DNA from: JAFGXT01 sp963677165
Lineage (GTDB): Bacteria; Verrucomicrobiota; Lentisphaeria; Victivallales; SZUA-371
Direction: 5' to 3'
DNA length: 64,000 nucleotides
Assembly (NCBI GenBank): GCA_963677165.2
Contig: CAXXSX010000001.1
Span: forward strand, 620,001 to 684,000
Shown here: piece by piece, positions 1 through 8,084 of the stretch
Layout of the letters: each line of letters opens with the position of its first letter
Numbering within the stretch: position 1 is the stretch's first letter
The notes under the pieces: model-generated
Database searches by the model: none
Told to the model about the DNA's origin: nothing
The model's input: only the letters and a program-made list of their open reading frames with translations
Program-made: the position numbers and the translations under genes

Positions 1-2
1 TT

Positions 3-407
3 ACTTTGAGCGAGGCTCAAATGTGGGGCGGTCTTGATCATGATACGGCGTTTGCATGCTTTGATTACAATGCGACAACACAAGCTAAACTTCTTGCAAA
101 ACTTCGCGTTGAGCCTGATACTGTTCGAAAATGGGATAATGCCAGGCTCGAACGTATTATCGGGCCGGAGCGTACGGACTGTTTCCGGGTCGATAAGCTG
201 ACCATTGACCAGGGTACCAGTGTGGAGTTTTCTCACGATGCTTCCTGGTATCTTGGAATTGTCTGTGCCGGAAAGGGCGAGGTGAACAGTATGAAGGGAC
301 AGCCGCTTTGCAAGGGGGATCGTTTCTTTGTCTCGCATCAAATCAAGCAAGTGAGATACAGTGCTTTGCCATCAGAAAAGCTGGAAATTTATTTGGTTAG
401 CCGCTGA
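3..407 (+). CDS. C-terminal part of a class I mannose-6-phosphate isomerase-like cupin protein (cut by window start)
   Basis: The reading frame is open from the first bases of the window, so the N-terminus lies outside. About 134 residues are visible. The first part (SEAQMWGGLDHDTAF) and the later glycine-rich strands ending in KGDRFFVSH resemble the second cupin barrel of type I phosphomannose isomerases, which interconvert fructose-6-phosphate and mannose-6-phosphate in the cytosol. The metal-binding histidines of the catalytic barrel would be in the missing part, so catalysis cannot be judged. It ends with TGA and is followed by a 178-bp gap before a transporter on the same strand, which fits a sugar-uptake setting. 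Another cupin-type sugar isomerase or a cupin regulator is possible. Confidence 0.5.
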   Translation, partial: TLSEAQMWGGLDHDTAFACFDYNATTQAKLLAKLRVEPDTVRKWDNARLERIIGPERTDCFRVDKLTIDQGTSVEFSHDASWYLGIVCAGKGEVNSMKGQPLCKGDRFFVSHQIKQVRYSALPSEKLEIYLVSR

Positions 408-491
408 TATTTTTCTAAACAATAATAACCTTTACAGCGGACAATAAAAAATTATCCAAAGATATTATTTTTATACTGGATATTCAATTGA

Positions 492-576
492 TCATGAGTT
501 AATTTCCCAAGATGAAAAAAAGTTATTTTGCTTCATGAGCGTGGAAGCAAAATAAATGTGGGTTTCGCTCATGAGG
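492..576 (+). promoter_or_regulatory. Possible H-type pseudoknot / TCATGAG repeat leader of the MFS gene
   Basis: A perfect 12-bp stem (523-534 with 544-555, TTATTTTGCTTC / GAAGCAAAATAA) has a 9-nt loop. Loop bases 535-541 plus base 534 (CATGAGCG) are exactly complementary to 566-573 (CGCTCATG), which abuts the GAGG ribosome binding site at 573-576, ten bases before the ATG at 586. Together these could form an H-type pseudoknot that hides the Shine-Dalgarno. The 7-mer TCATGAG also occurs three times (492, 533, 569), so repeated protein operators are the alternative reading. Both readings are inference from base pairing only; no known riboswitch class is recognised. Confidence 0.4.
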
Positions 577-585
577 TAAAATTGA

Positions 586-1755
586 ATGCGACGTTTTATT
601 ATTTATTTGTTTCCTTTGCTAATCGACATGGCATTGAGTACCATGTTTTTTGTGTGTAGTCTGCGAATGGCTGAAAGCGGAGCCAGTGCTTTTGCTGTCA
701 GTATGGTTTGTACTGTCTGGGCGCTGACTTATTCCATAACCGCAGCGATGGCAGGACGTTTCATCAACAGCAAGAATGCTGCCGGTCTTGTGATTGGAGC
801 ATGTTTTTCCGTTGCGCTCATTTCAGTATTGTTCATCATTCTGCCGGGACTCTGGATACAATATCTCTTGATGATCTGCAGCGGTGTGGCTGTGGCTTTG
901 TTTTTTACTCCCTTTCAAATCTTTATGAAAGAGGTGATGGGGCAGATATCGATGGGATTGGAAGTTTCCGCCGGACTCTACACGTTTGCCTGGAGCATGG
1001 GGATGGCGCTTGGGCCCTTCGTTTCCGGTTTTCTTTGGGAACATTTCGGTTGGCAATCTTGTCATGCGGTGAATTGCGCGGCGGCGGTCATCAGTGGCAT
1101 CGGAATTATTGTGATGAACCGGTATACTCATACGGACGTTCAGATTGGTGAACCGCAAATGAAGATCGCGAAAAACAATCATCCCGATCTGGTAATGCTG
1201 GGCTGGATTTGCGGGGCGGTTTGTTTTCTGGCCGTTTCCATGTTTCGGGCCGTATTCCCTTCTCAGGCAACCGCCTTGACTGTAGGGAAAGTCGATCAGG
1301 GAATTGTTTTTGCCTTGTTGTTTGCGGGGCAGGGGCTTACCGGGCTAACTTTGTGTTGGTTCAAAAAATGGTTGTATCAGTCGTTTCCGATGATGTTGTT
1401 TTCAATTGTGGGGATTGTTGGTTATGCATTGTTTATCAAAGGAACGACTCCGCCGGTGTTTTTTCTTGGAGCGTTGCTGATTGGGATTTACAGCGGTTCG
1501 GTCTGTTGCTACTTTGTGTTTCATTCCCTGGTACATCCCGAAAAAAGCGCGAAAAATGTGGCGGTGAACGAAGCCATTGTTGGAGTGACCGGAATTGTCG
1601 GTCCACTTGCGGGCGGGGTTATAGCCGATACCGCCGGACTTTCGGCTCCTTATTTAACGACTTCGTTATTGATTGTCCTCTTTATTATTATCTTTAGACT
1701 GCAGTTCAGATGCCGGACCAAAATAAAAACACGCGGTGATAGTTCAGCCGCGTGA
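586..1755 (+). CDS. Major facilitator superfamily (MFS) transporter
   Basis: This 389-residue protein is almost entirely hydrophobic with about 12 predicted membrane helices, the usual MFS size and layout. Small-residue-rich helices (for example the GxxxGP pattern in SMGMALGPFVSGFLWEHFGW, about residues 137-156) are typical of helix 5 in the family. It should be an inner-membrane secondary transporter; the substrate cannot be told from sequence. The start ATG at 586 has GAGG ten bases upstream. It follows the isomerase-like gene on the same strand, so a sugar or sugar-phosphate substrate is a reasonable guess. Its stop codon lies inside a hairpin that probably terminates the convergent dehydrogenase operon. 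Confidence 0.85.
   Translation: MRRFIIYLFPLLIDMALSTMFFVCSLRMAESGASAFAVSMVCTVWALTYSITAAMAGRFINSKNAAGLVIGACFSVALISVLFIILPGLWIQYLLMICSGVAVALFFTPFQIFMKEVMGQISMGLEVSAGLYTFAWSMGMALGPFVSGFLWEHFGWQSCHAVNCAAAVISGIGIIVMNRYTHTDVQIGEPQMKIAKNNHPDLVMLGWICGAVCFLAVSMFRAVFPSQATALTVGKVDQGIVFALLFAGQGLTGLTLCWFKKWLYQSFPMMLFSIVGIVGYALFIKGTTPPVFFLGALLIGIYSGSVCCYFVFHSLVHPEKSAKNVAVNEAIVGVTGIVGPLAGGVIADTAGLSAPYLTTSLLIVLFIIIFRLQFRCRTKIKTRGDSSAA
1721..1754 (-). terminator. Rho-independent terminator of the dehydrogenase operon, inside the MFS 3' end
   Basis: On the minus strand the perfect 7-bp stem CACGCGG/CCGCGTG (1730-1736 with 1748-1754) is followed at once by GTTTTTATTTT. It lies about 40 bp beyond the dehydrogenase stop at 1794, as expected for an intrinsic terminator. 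The arm at 1748-1754 overlaps the stop codon of the convergent MFS gene. Confidence 0.6.
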
Positions 1756-1793
1756 TCTTATTCAATATAGTTTAAACAGGTACGAGAAGTCAA

Positions 1794-2861
1794 TTATGAT
1801 TTTAGTGCAGACGTGATGGCGTCACCCATCTGCGATGTCGTGCCGTTGCCGCCGATATCTCCGGTCTTGGGAGCGTTGGGATCGGCCAGTACTTTATTGA
1901 TTGCTTCATCAAGCTTATCAGCTGAGTCTTTTTCTCCTAGGAAGTCGAGCATCATTGCCGCAGAACGGATGGCGGCTACCGGGTTGGCGATGCCTTTTCC
2001 GGCGATGTCGGGCGCGGAGCCGTGGACTGGTTCAAACAGTGATGGGAATTTTCTTTCCGGATTGATATTCGCGCTGGGAGCCAGGCCCAGGGAACCGGAG
2101 ATTGCCGCGCCGAGGTCGCTAAGGATATCGCCGAACAGGTTTGATGCAACAACGACATCGTAAAAATTGGGCTTGCAGACAAAGTTCATAGCCAGCGCAT
2201 CGACGTGGCATTTGTCCGATTGGATATCCGGATAATCTTTGCGTACCGATTCAAAAATTTCATCCCAGAGAACCATGCTGTATTTCAACGCGTTGGATTT
2301 TGTGGCCATCGTCAGATGTTTTTTGCCACGTTGTCCTGCCAGTTCAAAACCGTAACGCAGAATCCGTTCAATTCCCTGGTGAGTATGAATTGAGGTTTGC
2401 ACCGAGCAGCCGCGTTCGGACCATGTCGCGAAATTGCCGCCGGCTGAAACATATTCGCCTTCGGAGTTTTCGCGTACGACAACAATGTCTATATCTTCAC
2501 TGTTCCGGTTGGCGAGAGGTGTTGCAACTCCAGGGAGTAGTTTTGCTGGACGGATGCAGGCATATTGATCAAACTGCTGCCGCATTTTGATCAGCGGAAT
2601 CAGGGAAATATGATCGGGAACATTTGCTGGATCGCCTATGGCGCCAAGAAACACAGCATCGAACCCTTTTAGCTGTTCAAGAAAATCTTCAGGAGCGATC
2701 TTACCGGTTTTTTCCCAGTAACGATGTCCCCAGTCGAATTCGGTCAGTTCCAACTTGAAATCAGATATGCTGTTAATCTGGTTTAATACTTTGGTGACTT
2801 CTTCGGTTACTTCGATACCGATTCCATCACCGGGATACATTGCGATTTTATATGTTTTCAT
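1794..2861 (-). CDS. Isocitrate/isopropylmalate dehydrogenase family protein, tartrate/D-malate dehydrogenase type
   Basis: The 355-residue protein begins MKTYKIAMYPGDGIG, the typical N-terminus of decarboxylating beta-hydroxyacid dehydrogenases, and carries the family's NSEGEY segment, a metal-binding region around SNLFGDILSDLGAA and the cofactor-side EPVHGSAPDIAGKGIANP segment. The overall pattern, with DPANVPDHISL near residue 75, is closest to NAD-dependent tartrate/D-malate dehydrogenases (TtuC/DmlA type) rather than LeuB. The start at 2861 is preferred to an upstream ATG at 2897 because AGGA lies eight bases before it and the conserved domain starts there. It follows the GntR gene by 8 bp, so the two form an operon and the regulator probably senses its substrate. 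Exact substrate uncertain. Confidence 0.8.
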   Translation of the reverse strand: MKTYKIAMYPGDGIGIEVTEEVTKVLNQINSISDFKLELTEFDWGHRYWEKTGKIAPEDFLEQLKGFDAVFLGAIGDPANVPDHISLIPLIKMRQQFDQYACIRPAKLLPGVATPLANRNSEDIDIVVVRENSEGEYVSAGGNFATWSERGCSVQTSIHTHQGIERILRYGFELAGQRGKKHLTMATKSNALKYSMVLWDEIFESVRKDYPDIQSDKCHVDALAMNFVCKPNFYDVVVASNLFGDILSDLGAAISGSLGLAPSANINPERKFPSLFEPVHGSAPDIAGKGIANPVAAIRSAAMMLDFLGEKDSADKLDEAINKVLADPNAPKTGDIGGNGTTSQMGDAITSALKS

Positions 2862-2869
2862 TTTTTTTC

Positions 2870-3496
2870 CTATAATAAAATGAATTGTTTGTACCATGCG
2901 ATATGAGCCTTCATCAGCTCTTCCGCCTTATTTGCCTTATGGTTTACTACGGCTTTAGCTATTTTTACATGTGAAACTCCCTGAAATTCTTCTCCGGTGA
3001 ACCGCTTGGCCTGGAACAGGTCGGAGTACGCACAAGTAATTTTAAAGTTATAGTCCTTGATCAGTTTTTCCAGATTTTCGTTTCGTGCGCAAGCGACAAG
3101 CTGTTCGTGAAATTTTTTATCGAGTTCATAAACTTCCAGCCAGTTTTGGGCCAGGCGTTCTTTTTCGATGTTTTCCGCCGTTTTGCTTAGTTCCTTACTT
3201 TCTTCTTCGGTGATCCGCTGAGACGCTAATTGAGCAGCCAGTCCTTCAAGTGCGCCGCGAATTTCATAAATATTTATGATCTCCTGCAGATTATATTGTT
3301 TTACAAAAGTTCCAAGGTTTGGAATTGATATCAGGATGCCTTCCATCACCAGCTGTCGGATAACTTCCCGTACCGGTGTACGGCTCACGCCATATTCTTT
3401 GGCGATATCCTGTTCCACGATTCTATCGGTTATTTCTCCGCGATGAATTTTACCTTTCAATCCATCATAAATTTCCTGTATTACAGATTTTGCCAT
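2870..3496 (-). CDS. GntR family regulator, FadR/FCD subfamily
   Basis: About 208 residues. The N-terminal winged helix (residues 5-70) contains the helix-turn-helix DIAKEYGVSRTPVREVIRQL; the all-helical C-terminal part (about 80-205) is an FCD ligand-binding domain of the type that binds small carboxylates through a metal held by Asp/His residues. The start ATG at 3496 is chosen over 3538 because GGAG lies just upstream; starting at 3538 would also place the operator in the coding region. It is the first gene of a two-gene operon with the tartrate/D-malate-type dehydrogenase. A palindrome over its own -10 box indicates autoregulation, probably relieved by a hydroxyacid; the effector is inference. 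Confidence 0.85.
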   Translation of the reverse strand: MAKSVIQEIYDGLKGKIHRGEITDRIVEQDIAKEYGVSRTPVREVIRQLVMEGILISIPNLGTFVKQYNLQEIINIYEIRGALEGLAAQLASQRITEEESKELSKTAENIEKERLAQNWLEVYELDKKFHEQLVACARNENLEKLIKDYNFKITCAYSDLFQAKRFTGEEFQGVSHVKIAKAVVNHKANKAEELMKAHIAWYKQFILL

Positions 3497-3523
3497 AGAG
3501 TCTCCATTTTGTAATGTATAAGT

Positions 3524-3552
3524 ATTGTATACAATCATTATTCAAAAGTCAA
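3524..3552 (-). promoter_or_regulatory. Sigma-70-type promoter with overlapping GntR operator
   Basis: On the minus strand TTGACT (3547-3552) and TACAAT (3524-3529) are 17 bases apart. The -10 box lies within the perfect 12-bp palindrome ATTGTATACAAT (3524-3535), which has the GT..AC core typical of FadR/UxuR-type operators. Binding here would block RNA polymerase. Confidence 0.7.
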
Positions 3553-3628
3553 GAAATAAAAATGAAGAATTAGGAATTAAGAGTAATTCCTCACTTATTC
3601 TGGAAGATAAAATGAGACTTCCGGGCTT

Positions 3629-3748
3629 GTGCATTTGTAGGTAGGGCGCGCTCTCCGTAGCGCGCCGTCTCTCGGAATTTTGTGTTCAAACACAAAAATT
3701 TAGATGATTACTGAGAACCATCTCTACCCGTAAAACGGTATTTCGCAC
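3629..3748 (+). repeat. Family A palindromic element, copy A1
   Basis: About 120 bp with ends GTGC...GGTAGGG and CTACCC...ATTTCGCAC. Inside are three hairpins shared with the other copies: GGCGCGCT/AGCGCGCC, a TTTTGTG(t)TCAA(a)CACAAAA hairpin, and a third around GAGAACC. It fills the gap between the GntR promoter and the 3' end of the AraC gene. Related copies are at 8085-8206, 20175-20303 and 24484-24597. Confidence 0.75.
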
Positions 3749-3766
3749 GATTCTTTAATTTTTAAT

Positions 3767-4501
3767 TCATTCGGTGTGTTGTTTTCGGAGTTGTCCGGGA
3801 TATGAGCCGGTGAGGCGTTTGCAGAACCTTGAAAAGGAATAGATGTCCGGGTAATTCATTTTTTCCGCAATCTGCGCAATGCTCAGGGTCGAATAAAGTA
3901 GATACGATTTAAGGAGTTTTCCGCGCTCGCTATCGATAAATTTCTTGGGAGAAATCCCGCGTTTTTCCCGGAAACGAAGATTCAGCAGACTGACAGAACA
4001 TCCTATCGCTTGGGCTAGTTTGTCCACAGTGATTTGCTTGAAGCAATGACTGGAAACATAATCTTCTGCGATAGAGAAAAATTCATCTTTTTCCTGGGTT
4101 GATGTATTGTTTTCAACGAGGGCAGAAATCAGATGTTCGGTAATTCGTGTACTGGTCATGTTCAGGGTTTCGCGTTCTGCCAGATATTCTGTCAGCGACT
4201 CCTTCAAAATCCTGTTATCATTGTTTTCTGAAAGAATACTTGTCCGGTTTTCGTTGACTTCTTCCGAATACTCGAATTTAAAGGAGATGTATTCACTGTT
4301 GTTTTCCAGATATCTGAGCTGATGATTGGCTCCCGGAGGCAGCAGTACCGTGCAGCCTGAAGGCAGAATGTTTTCACCCTCATCCGTTTTCAGCAGAATT
4401 CGATCAGAGATAATGATTTCCAGCTGCCAGAATTTATGGCTATGAAACGGGGTCTCTCCCTTGGCTCTTATGTCATGCGAATAATAAATTAGTTTTAACA
4501 T
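3767..4501 (-). CDS. AraC family transcriptional regulator with N-terminal cupin
   Basis: The 244-residue protein has an N-terminal cupin-like sensor (about 5-90; FHSHKFWQLEIIIS and PPGANHQLRY are typical strands) and a C-terminal AraC DNA-binding domain (about 145-240) with two helix-turn-helix motifs: LAQAIGCSVSLLNLRFREKRGISPKKF, then IAQIAEKMNYPDIYSFSRFCKRLTGSYPGQLR. Such proteins usually activate genes for sugar use. It is transcribed divergently from the beta-propeller gene that starts at 4610, across about 110 AT-rich bases, and so probably controls that gene. The ligand cannot be told. Confidence 0.85.
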   Translation of the reverse strand: MLKLIYYSHDIRAKGETPFHSHKFWQLEIIISDRILLKTDEGENILPSGCTVLLPPGANHQLRYLENNSEYISFKFEYSEEVNENRTSILSENNDNRILKESLTEYLAERETLNMTSTRITEHLISALVENNTSTQEKDEFFSIAEDYVSSHCFKQITVDKLAQAIGCSVSLLNLRFREKRGISPKKFIDSERGKLLKSYLLYSTLSIAQIAEKMNYPDIYSFSRFCKRLTGSYPGQLRKQHTE

Positions 4502-4609
4502 TGTTATGAATTATTGATTTTGATAAATTAATTGGTGAATTTGCTATTTATTAAATATAAATAAAGATTTATGATTGTCAATATAGATAAAACTATTGGA
4601 GTTATGAAA

Positions 4610-5872
4610 ATGAATGTTTCGAATGTTTTTCCACAATACAAAGAATTTGATCCGCTCGTTCCAGTCTATTGTTTAACGCCTGAGAATGGAAGTTGTATAC
4701 ACCGTTTTTTCGATACTTGTCCGCAAAGTCCTTCGGGACGTTATCTGGCTGTATTCAAGCTGCCTTACGAGGATCATCAGGTTCAGCCTGGTGATGTGGG
4801 CGAAATCGTGGTGGTCGACCTTGAAACCGGAATCGAAAAAGTTGTCGATGAGACTTGTGGCTGGGAGTTCCAGATGGGAGCGAACCTCAACTGGGGAAAG
4901 AATGACGATATTCTGGTATATAATGATGTCGATACTTCTTCATGGACACCGCGTTGTGTGGTGTTAAACTGGAAAACTGGCGAACGCAAGATGATCGGGC
5001 GTGGCGTATACCATGTATCGCCGGACGGCAGGTATGCTCTGTGTACGAATCCTGCCGCGATGTGCCGTACTCAGTGGGGCTATGGAGTTGTCGTGCCGGA
5101 ATCCCATACTCCGAGACACGTTGGATTGCGTGATGATGACGGTCTCTGGCTGACCGATCTTGAAACCGGAGAATGCAAGCTGTTGATATCAATAAAGGAA
5201 GCGGTGGAACGTACAGTGCCGAAATCGGAAATTTTCGATTTCGATAAATATGAAAACTACTTCTTCCATTCAAAGTGGAGTCCACAGGGCGACAGGCTGA
5301 TTTTTACTATGCGCCGCTTTATCAACGAGGAGAGCAGTCAGTTTAATACAATAGGTCATTGCCTTTTTGATGTCTTCACGATGAAACCTGATGGTTCTGA
5401 GTTGTATAACGCGGTTCCAGCCGAACAATGGAAAAAGCAGGGGCACCATATCAACTGGTTCCCGGACGCGAGCAAACTTTCGATGAACCTTGGCATGAAA
5501 CAGGACGAAATTATGAGGTTTACCCAGGTTAATATTGATGGTTCATTTTTAGAAATGATGTTTGAAGAACCCATTGGGTCCGGGCATCCGTCGATTCATC
5601 CCGACATGAAATATCTGATCACCGATACCTATTGCTTTGAGCCGTTGGCTTATGGTGATGGAACCACGCCGCTGCGGTTCATCAATCTTGAAACGAGAGA
5701 GGAGAAAGCCATATGCCGTTTTCAAACAGAATCGCCATATCAGGATAAGCATGTTGAATTGCGTATTGATCCGCATCCGGCATGGAGTCGCGATTTCAAG
5801 AGCATTTTCTTCAACACGTTTATTGGCGGAACCCGCCGGGTTTATGTCGCTAATGTCGCGGAATTGCTGTAA
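4610..5872 (+). CDS. Cytoplasmic beta-propeller protein, oligogalacturonate lyase/PD40-like
   Basis: About 420 residues with no signal peptide. Repeated blade patterns (SPSGRYLAVF, SPDGRYALC, SPQGDRLIF, FPDASKLSM, HPDMKYLIT, SRDFKSIFF) indicate a PD40/WD40-like beta-propeller of six or seven blades. Oligogalacturonate lyases (PL22) share this architecture and act in the cytosol, but the metal-binding histidines of that family cannot be assigned confidently, so only the fold is claimed. ATG 4610 has GGAG eight bases upstream; in-frame ATGs at 4571 and 4604 are less well placed. It is divergent from an AraC regulator, which suggests an inducible role in sugar-acid or oligosaccharide breakdown. 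A family B element lies directly behind it; the target duplication contains its last codons. Confidence 0.6.
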   Translation: MNVSNVFPQYKEFDPLVPVYCLTPENGSCIHRFFDTCPQSPSGRYLAVFKLPYEDHQVQPGDVGEIVVVDLETGIEKVVDETCGWEFQMGANLNWGKNDDILVYNDVDTSSWTPRCVVLNWKTGERKMIGRGVYHVSPDGRYALCTNPAAMCRTQWGYGVVVPESHTPRHVGLRDDDGLWLTDLETGECKLLISIKEAVERTVPKSEIFDFDKYENYFFHSKWSPQGDRLIFTMRRFINEESSQFNTIGHCLFDVFTMKPDGSELYNAVPAEQWKKQGHHINWFPDASKLSMNLGMKQDEIMRFTQVNIDGSFLEMMFEEPIGSGHPSIHPDMKYLITDTYCFEPLAYGDGTTPLRFINLETREEKAICRFQTESPYQDKHVELRIDPHPAWSRDFKSIFFNTFIGGTRRVYVANVAELL

Positions 5873-6094
5873 TGGCTTACTTACTTCGAGAGTTCAAATA
5901 TAGCTATCGTGCTTGTACGTGTGTTGGTAGGGCGTGCTCTCCGAGCGCGCCGTCGACACACCAGTGCCGCTGAGAAAACTTTAAATTTTATTGGTATTCG
6001 TCTGCTGCTGGTGCAGCAGCGGCGCGCTACGGAGAGCACGCCCTACCTGAAAATGACTTGTTATAATGTCATGACAAAAAGACTGAGGCATTAC
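5869..6094 (+). mobile_element. Family B MITE-like element, copy B1, with 8-bp target duplication
   Basis: 226 bp. The ends are imperfect inverted repeats (GTAATGGC at the left, GGCATTAC at the right) and the element is flanked by identical 8-mers GAATTGCT at 5861-5868 and 6095-6102. Inside, a long inverted repeat pairs GGTAGGGCGTGCTCTCCG (from 5926) with its near complement ending in GCCCTACC (to about 6050), and a CTGCTGCTGGTGCAGCAG hairpin lies between. No coding capacity. Insertion placed it right at the 3' end of the propeller gene. Confidence 0.75.
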
Positions 6095-6133
6095 GAATTG
6101 CTGGTGTAGAAGCAGAAATTTTTTGTCCAGGTA

Positions 6134-6193
6134 TTGACAAACCGAAATTTCCATTGTATAATTTTTGTACAATTAAGAACGAAAGTTATACAA
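6134..6193 (+). promoter_or_regulatory. Strong sigma-70-type promoter with repeated TTRTAYAA operator-like octamers
   Basis: TTGACA (6134-6139), a 17-base spacer and TATAAT (6157-6162) match the consensus exactly. Three TTRTAYAA octamers follow or overlap it: TTGTATAA (6155), TTGTACAA (6165, a perfect palindrome) and TTATACAA (about 6186). AraR, a regulator with the same GntR-LacI architecture as the downstream gene product, binds a TTGTAC-type palindrome, so autorepression is likely. Confidence 0.75.
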
Positions 6194-6209
6194 CGGTAAA
6201 AAATACGGC

Positions 6210-7370
6210 ATGAGTATTGGTATAGAAGAACTGGACAAAATTCATCATTCTCCCCGCGAAGCGGTTGCCAGCACCATTGAAAAATGGATTGAGCAGGGGA
6301 CGCTGGCTCCCGGACATTCTATTCCGGCAGAAGAAGAGCTTTCAAAGCATTTCAGTGTTGCCCGGGGAACGGTTCGCAGCGGACTGGAGCTTCTGGAAAA
6401 ACGGGGGATTTTGAAAAAAAAGAATCGTCGCCGTTATGTTTCTGACTCCATAAAGTCTTCCGGCAATGTCGCCACTCCTCTGCAGCAGACGGTTCTGCTG
6501 CTTGGACTTACTACTGACGAGCCGATGAATTTCAAAAATACCGGTTTCCTTCAGGCTGTACAGGCCGGGGCTTTGGAAGCATTGTCACAGAACGGTAGTC
6601 ATGCGATGTGTATGCATGCAGATAAGGTGGACCTGGAAAGTATGAAAGCACTTTTGGGGCTGAAACCGCATGGTGTTGTCTTGTTTCAGGACTTTGCCAT
6701 GACTCCGCGAGGACTTAAAACCGCAAGTTTGATTAAACAGTTCAATGTTCCGGTTGTTGTAGACTATGACAGCAGTGATTTTCTTGAATTCGACCGGGTG
6801 ATCGCAGATCATGAAAACGCGACATATCTGCTTACCAAAGAGTTGATTGCTCGTGGCTGCGAGAATATTCTCTGTTTGTTTCCGGAGCATGAAGAGCGTT
6901 ACTGGTTTGAAGTCAGACATGCTGGTTATGAACGCGCCCTGGCTGAATCCGGCCTTGAAATAATGAAGTCTCTGTCTTCAAAAATCAATATGCAGTTTGT
7001 CCATCCTACCAAAGATGTATTCGAGGAAAAAGTAAAACTTTGTGCTGGATATTTACTGGAATATATGAATGGTTCTAAAAAACCGGATGCTTTGCTGGCT
7101 GCCTCAGACTGGGAAGTTCCGATTATCGCGGAAGCCTGCAAGTTATTCGGACTAGAGCCGGGGAAAGACATACTCATTGGCGGCTATGATAATAAGATAG
7201 TCAGTAATCCGTGGAGAAAATTCAATACAGCAAAACCATTTGCTACAGTGGATAAAAATAATACCGAACTGGGAACGGCGTTGATTCGACTTCTAAAACA
7301 GCGTATTGCCGGGGAGCTGCCCCCGGAGCCGGTAGTTTCTTATGTTAAGAGTAAGTTAATATTATTATAA
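6210..7370 (+). CDS. Hybrid regulator: GntR winged helix fused to LacI-type sugar-binding domain (AraR-like)
   Basis: The 386-residue protein has an N-terminal GntR winged helix (about 10-80; LSKHFSVARGTVRSGLELLEKRGIL) joined to a periplasmic-binding-protein-like domain (about 90-386; VADHENATYLLTKELIARGCENI-type segment and a C-terminal TVDKNNTELGTALIRLL segment). This architecture is known from AraR of Bacillus, a sugar-responsive repressor. It is first in line with a pseudopilin and two secreted beta-helix proteins on the same strand, an arrangement that suggests control of a carbohydrate-degrading module. The octamer repeats at its promoter support autoregulation. The sugar is unknown. 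Confidence 0.85.
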   Translation: MSIGIEELDKIHHSPREAVASTIEKWIEQGTLAPGHSIPAEEELSKHFSVARGTVRSGLELLEKRGILKKKNRRRYVSDSIKSSGNVATPLQQTVLLLGLTTDEPMNFKNTGFLQAVQAGALEALSQNGSHAMCMHADKVDLESMKALLGLKPHGVVLFQDFAMTPRGLKTASLIKQFNVPVVVDYDSSDFLEFDRVIADHENATYLLTKELIARGCENILCLFPEHEERYWFEVRHAGYERALAESGLEIMKSLSSKINMQFVHPTKDVFEEKVKLCAGYLLEYMNGSKKPDALLAASDWEVPIIAEACKLFGLEPGKDILIGGYDNKIVSNPWRKFNTAKPFATVDKNNTELGTALIRLLKQRIAGELPPEPVVSYVKSKLILL

Positions 7371-7397
7371 AATCCAATAATAACGAGAGAAAGAAAA

Positions 7398-8075
7398 ATG
7401 CAGAAACAGAAATTCACACTGATCGAACTCCTCGTGGTTATAGCTATTATAGCTATCCTCGCCTCACTCTTACTTCCGGCATTGAGCAATGCCAGGAATG
7501 TCGCACGGGAGATCAAATGCAAAAGTAATCTCAAACAGTTTGCTACAGGACTCATCCTGTATTCCGACAGCAATGATTCAATGATGCCTGCGGCCTATAT
7601 GAGTCCTTCTTATGGCTGGAGCGAAACTCTTAGCTGGCCGGAATTCATCTATCCTTATATTGGCTTGAAAAGTCCAAATCACTGGAAGCGGACAACCTGG
7701 CCGCTGCCGTGTCCGGTCGTTGAAGGAAAAAAACTTTCTGATTCAGATAACCTGTTCGCTTATGCCAGGAACAGTCAGTTGTTCAAGAATTTTACCTTTA
7801 CCCGCTACGGCTGTAATATCAACGGAGACAAAATTACGACTTTTAGTGAAACTGCCACTTTTATGGATGCAAGCGGCGAATCCGTTGGTCCCGGCGGAGG
7901 TGGAGAGGATTATATTGATTATACGAGGCACATGAAAAAAGCGTGTTCCGCATTTCTTGATGGTCACGTGGATTCGTTCCGTAATCCTCATTTCGAGTCT
8001 TTCGGTTCCGGATACTGGAGTTCCACTGATGCCGACTATAATCCCCAATGGGCTCATTTCTGGGGACGTAAATAA
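7398..8075 (+). CDS. Pseudopilin-like protein with H-X9-DG tail
   Basis: The 225-residue protein starts with the type IV pilin/type II secretion signal: a short basic leader (MQKQK) followed by FTLIELLVVIAIIAILASLLLPAL, which would be cut before F6 and methylated. Near the C-terminus His, nine residues and Asp-Gly (HMKKACSAFLDG) form the H-X9-DG motif that defines a large paralogous family in Planctomycetes, Verrucomicrobia and Lentisphaerae. It should be anchored in the inner membrane with its globular part in the periplasm. It sits between the GntR-LacI regulator (27 bp downstream of it) and secreted beta-helix proteins; a part in polysaccharide capture or export is inference. A family A element follows. 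Confidence 0.9.
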   Translation: MQKQKFTLIELLVVIAIIAILASLLLPALSNARNVAREIKCKSNLKQFATGLILYSDSNDSMMPAAYMSPSYGWSETLSWPEFIYPYIGLKSPNHWKRTTWPLPCPVVEGKKLSDSDNLFAYARNSQLFKNFTFTRYGCNINGDKITTFSETATFMDASGESVGPGGGGEDYIDYTRHMKKACSAFLDGHVDSFRNPHFESFGSGYWSSTDADYNPQWAHFWGRK

Positions 8076-8084
8076 TATGTTTAT

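Noticed and set aside
5909..6109. Frame with RALRARRRHT...AEKTLNFIG, found again at 48546-48743 and 59238-59450
   Set aside because: It is the translation of the family B element; the frames are not open to the same extent and have no start signals.
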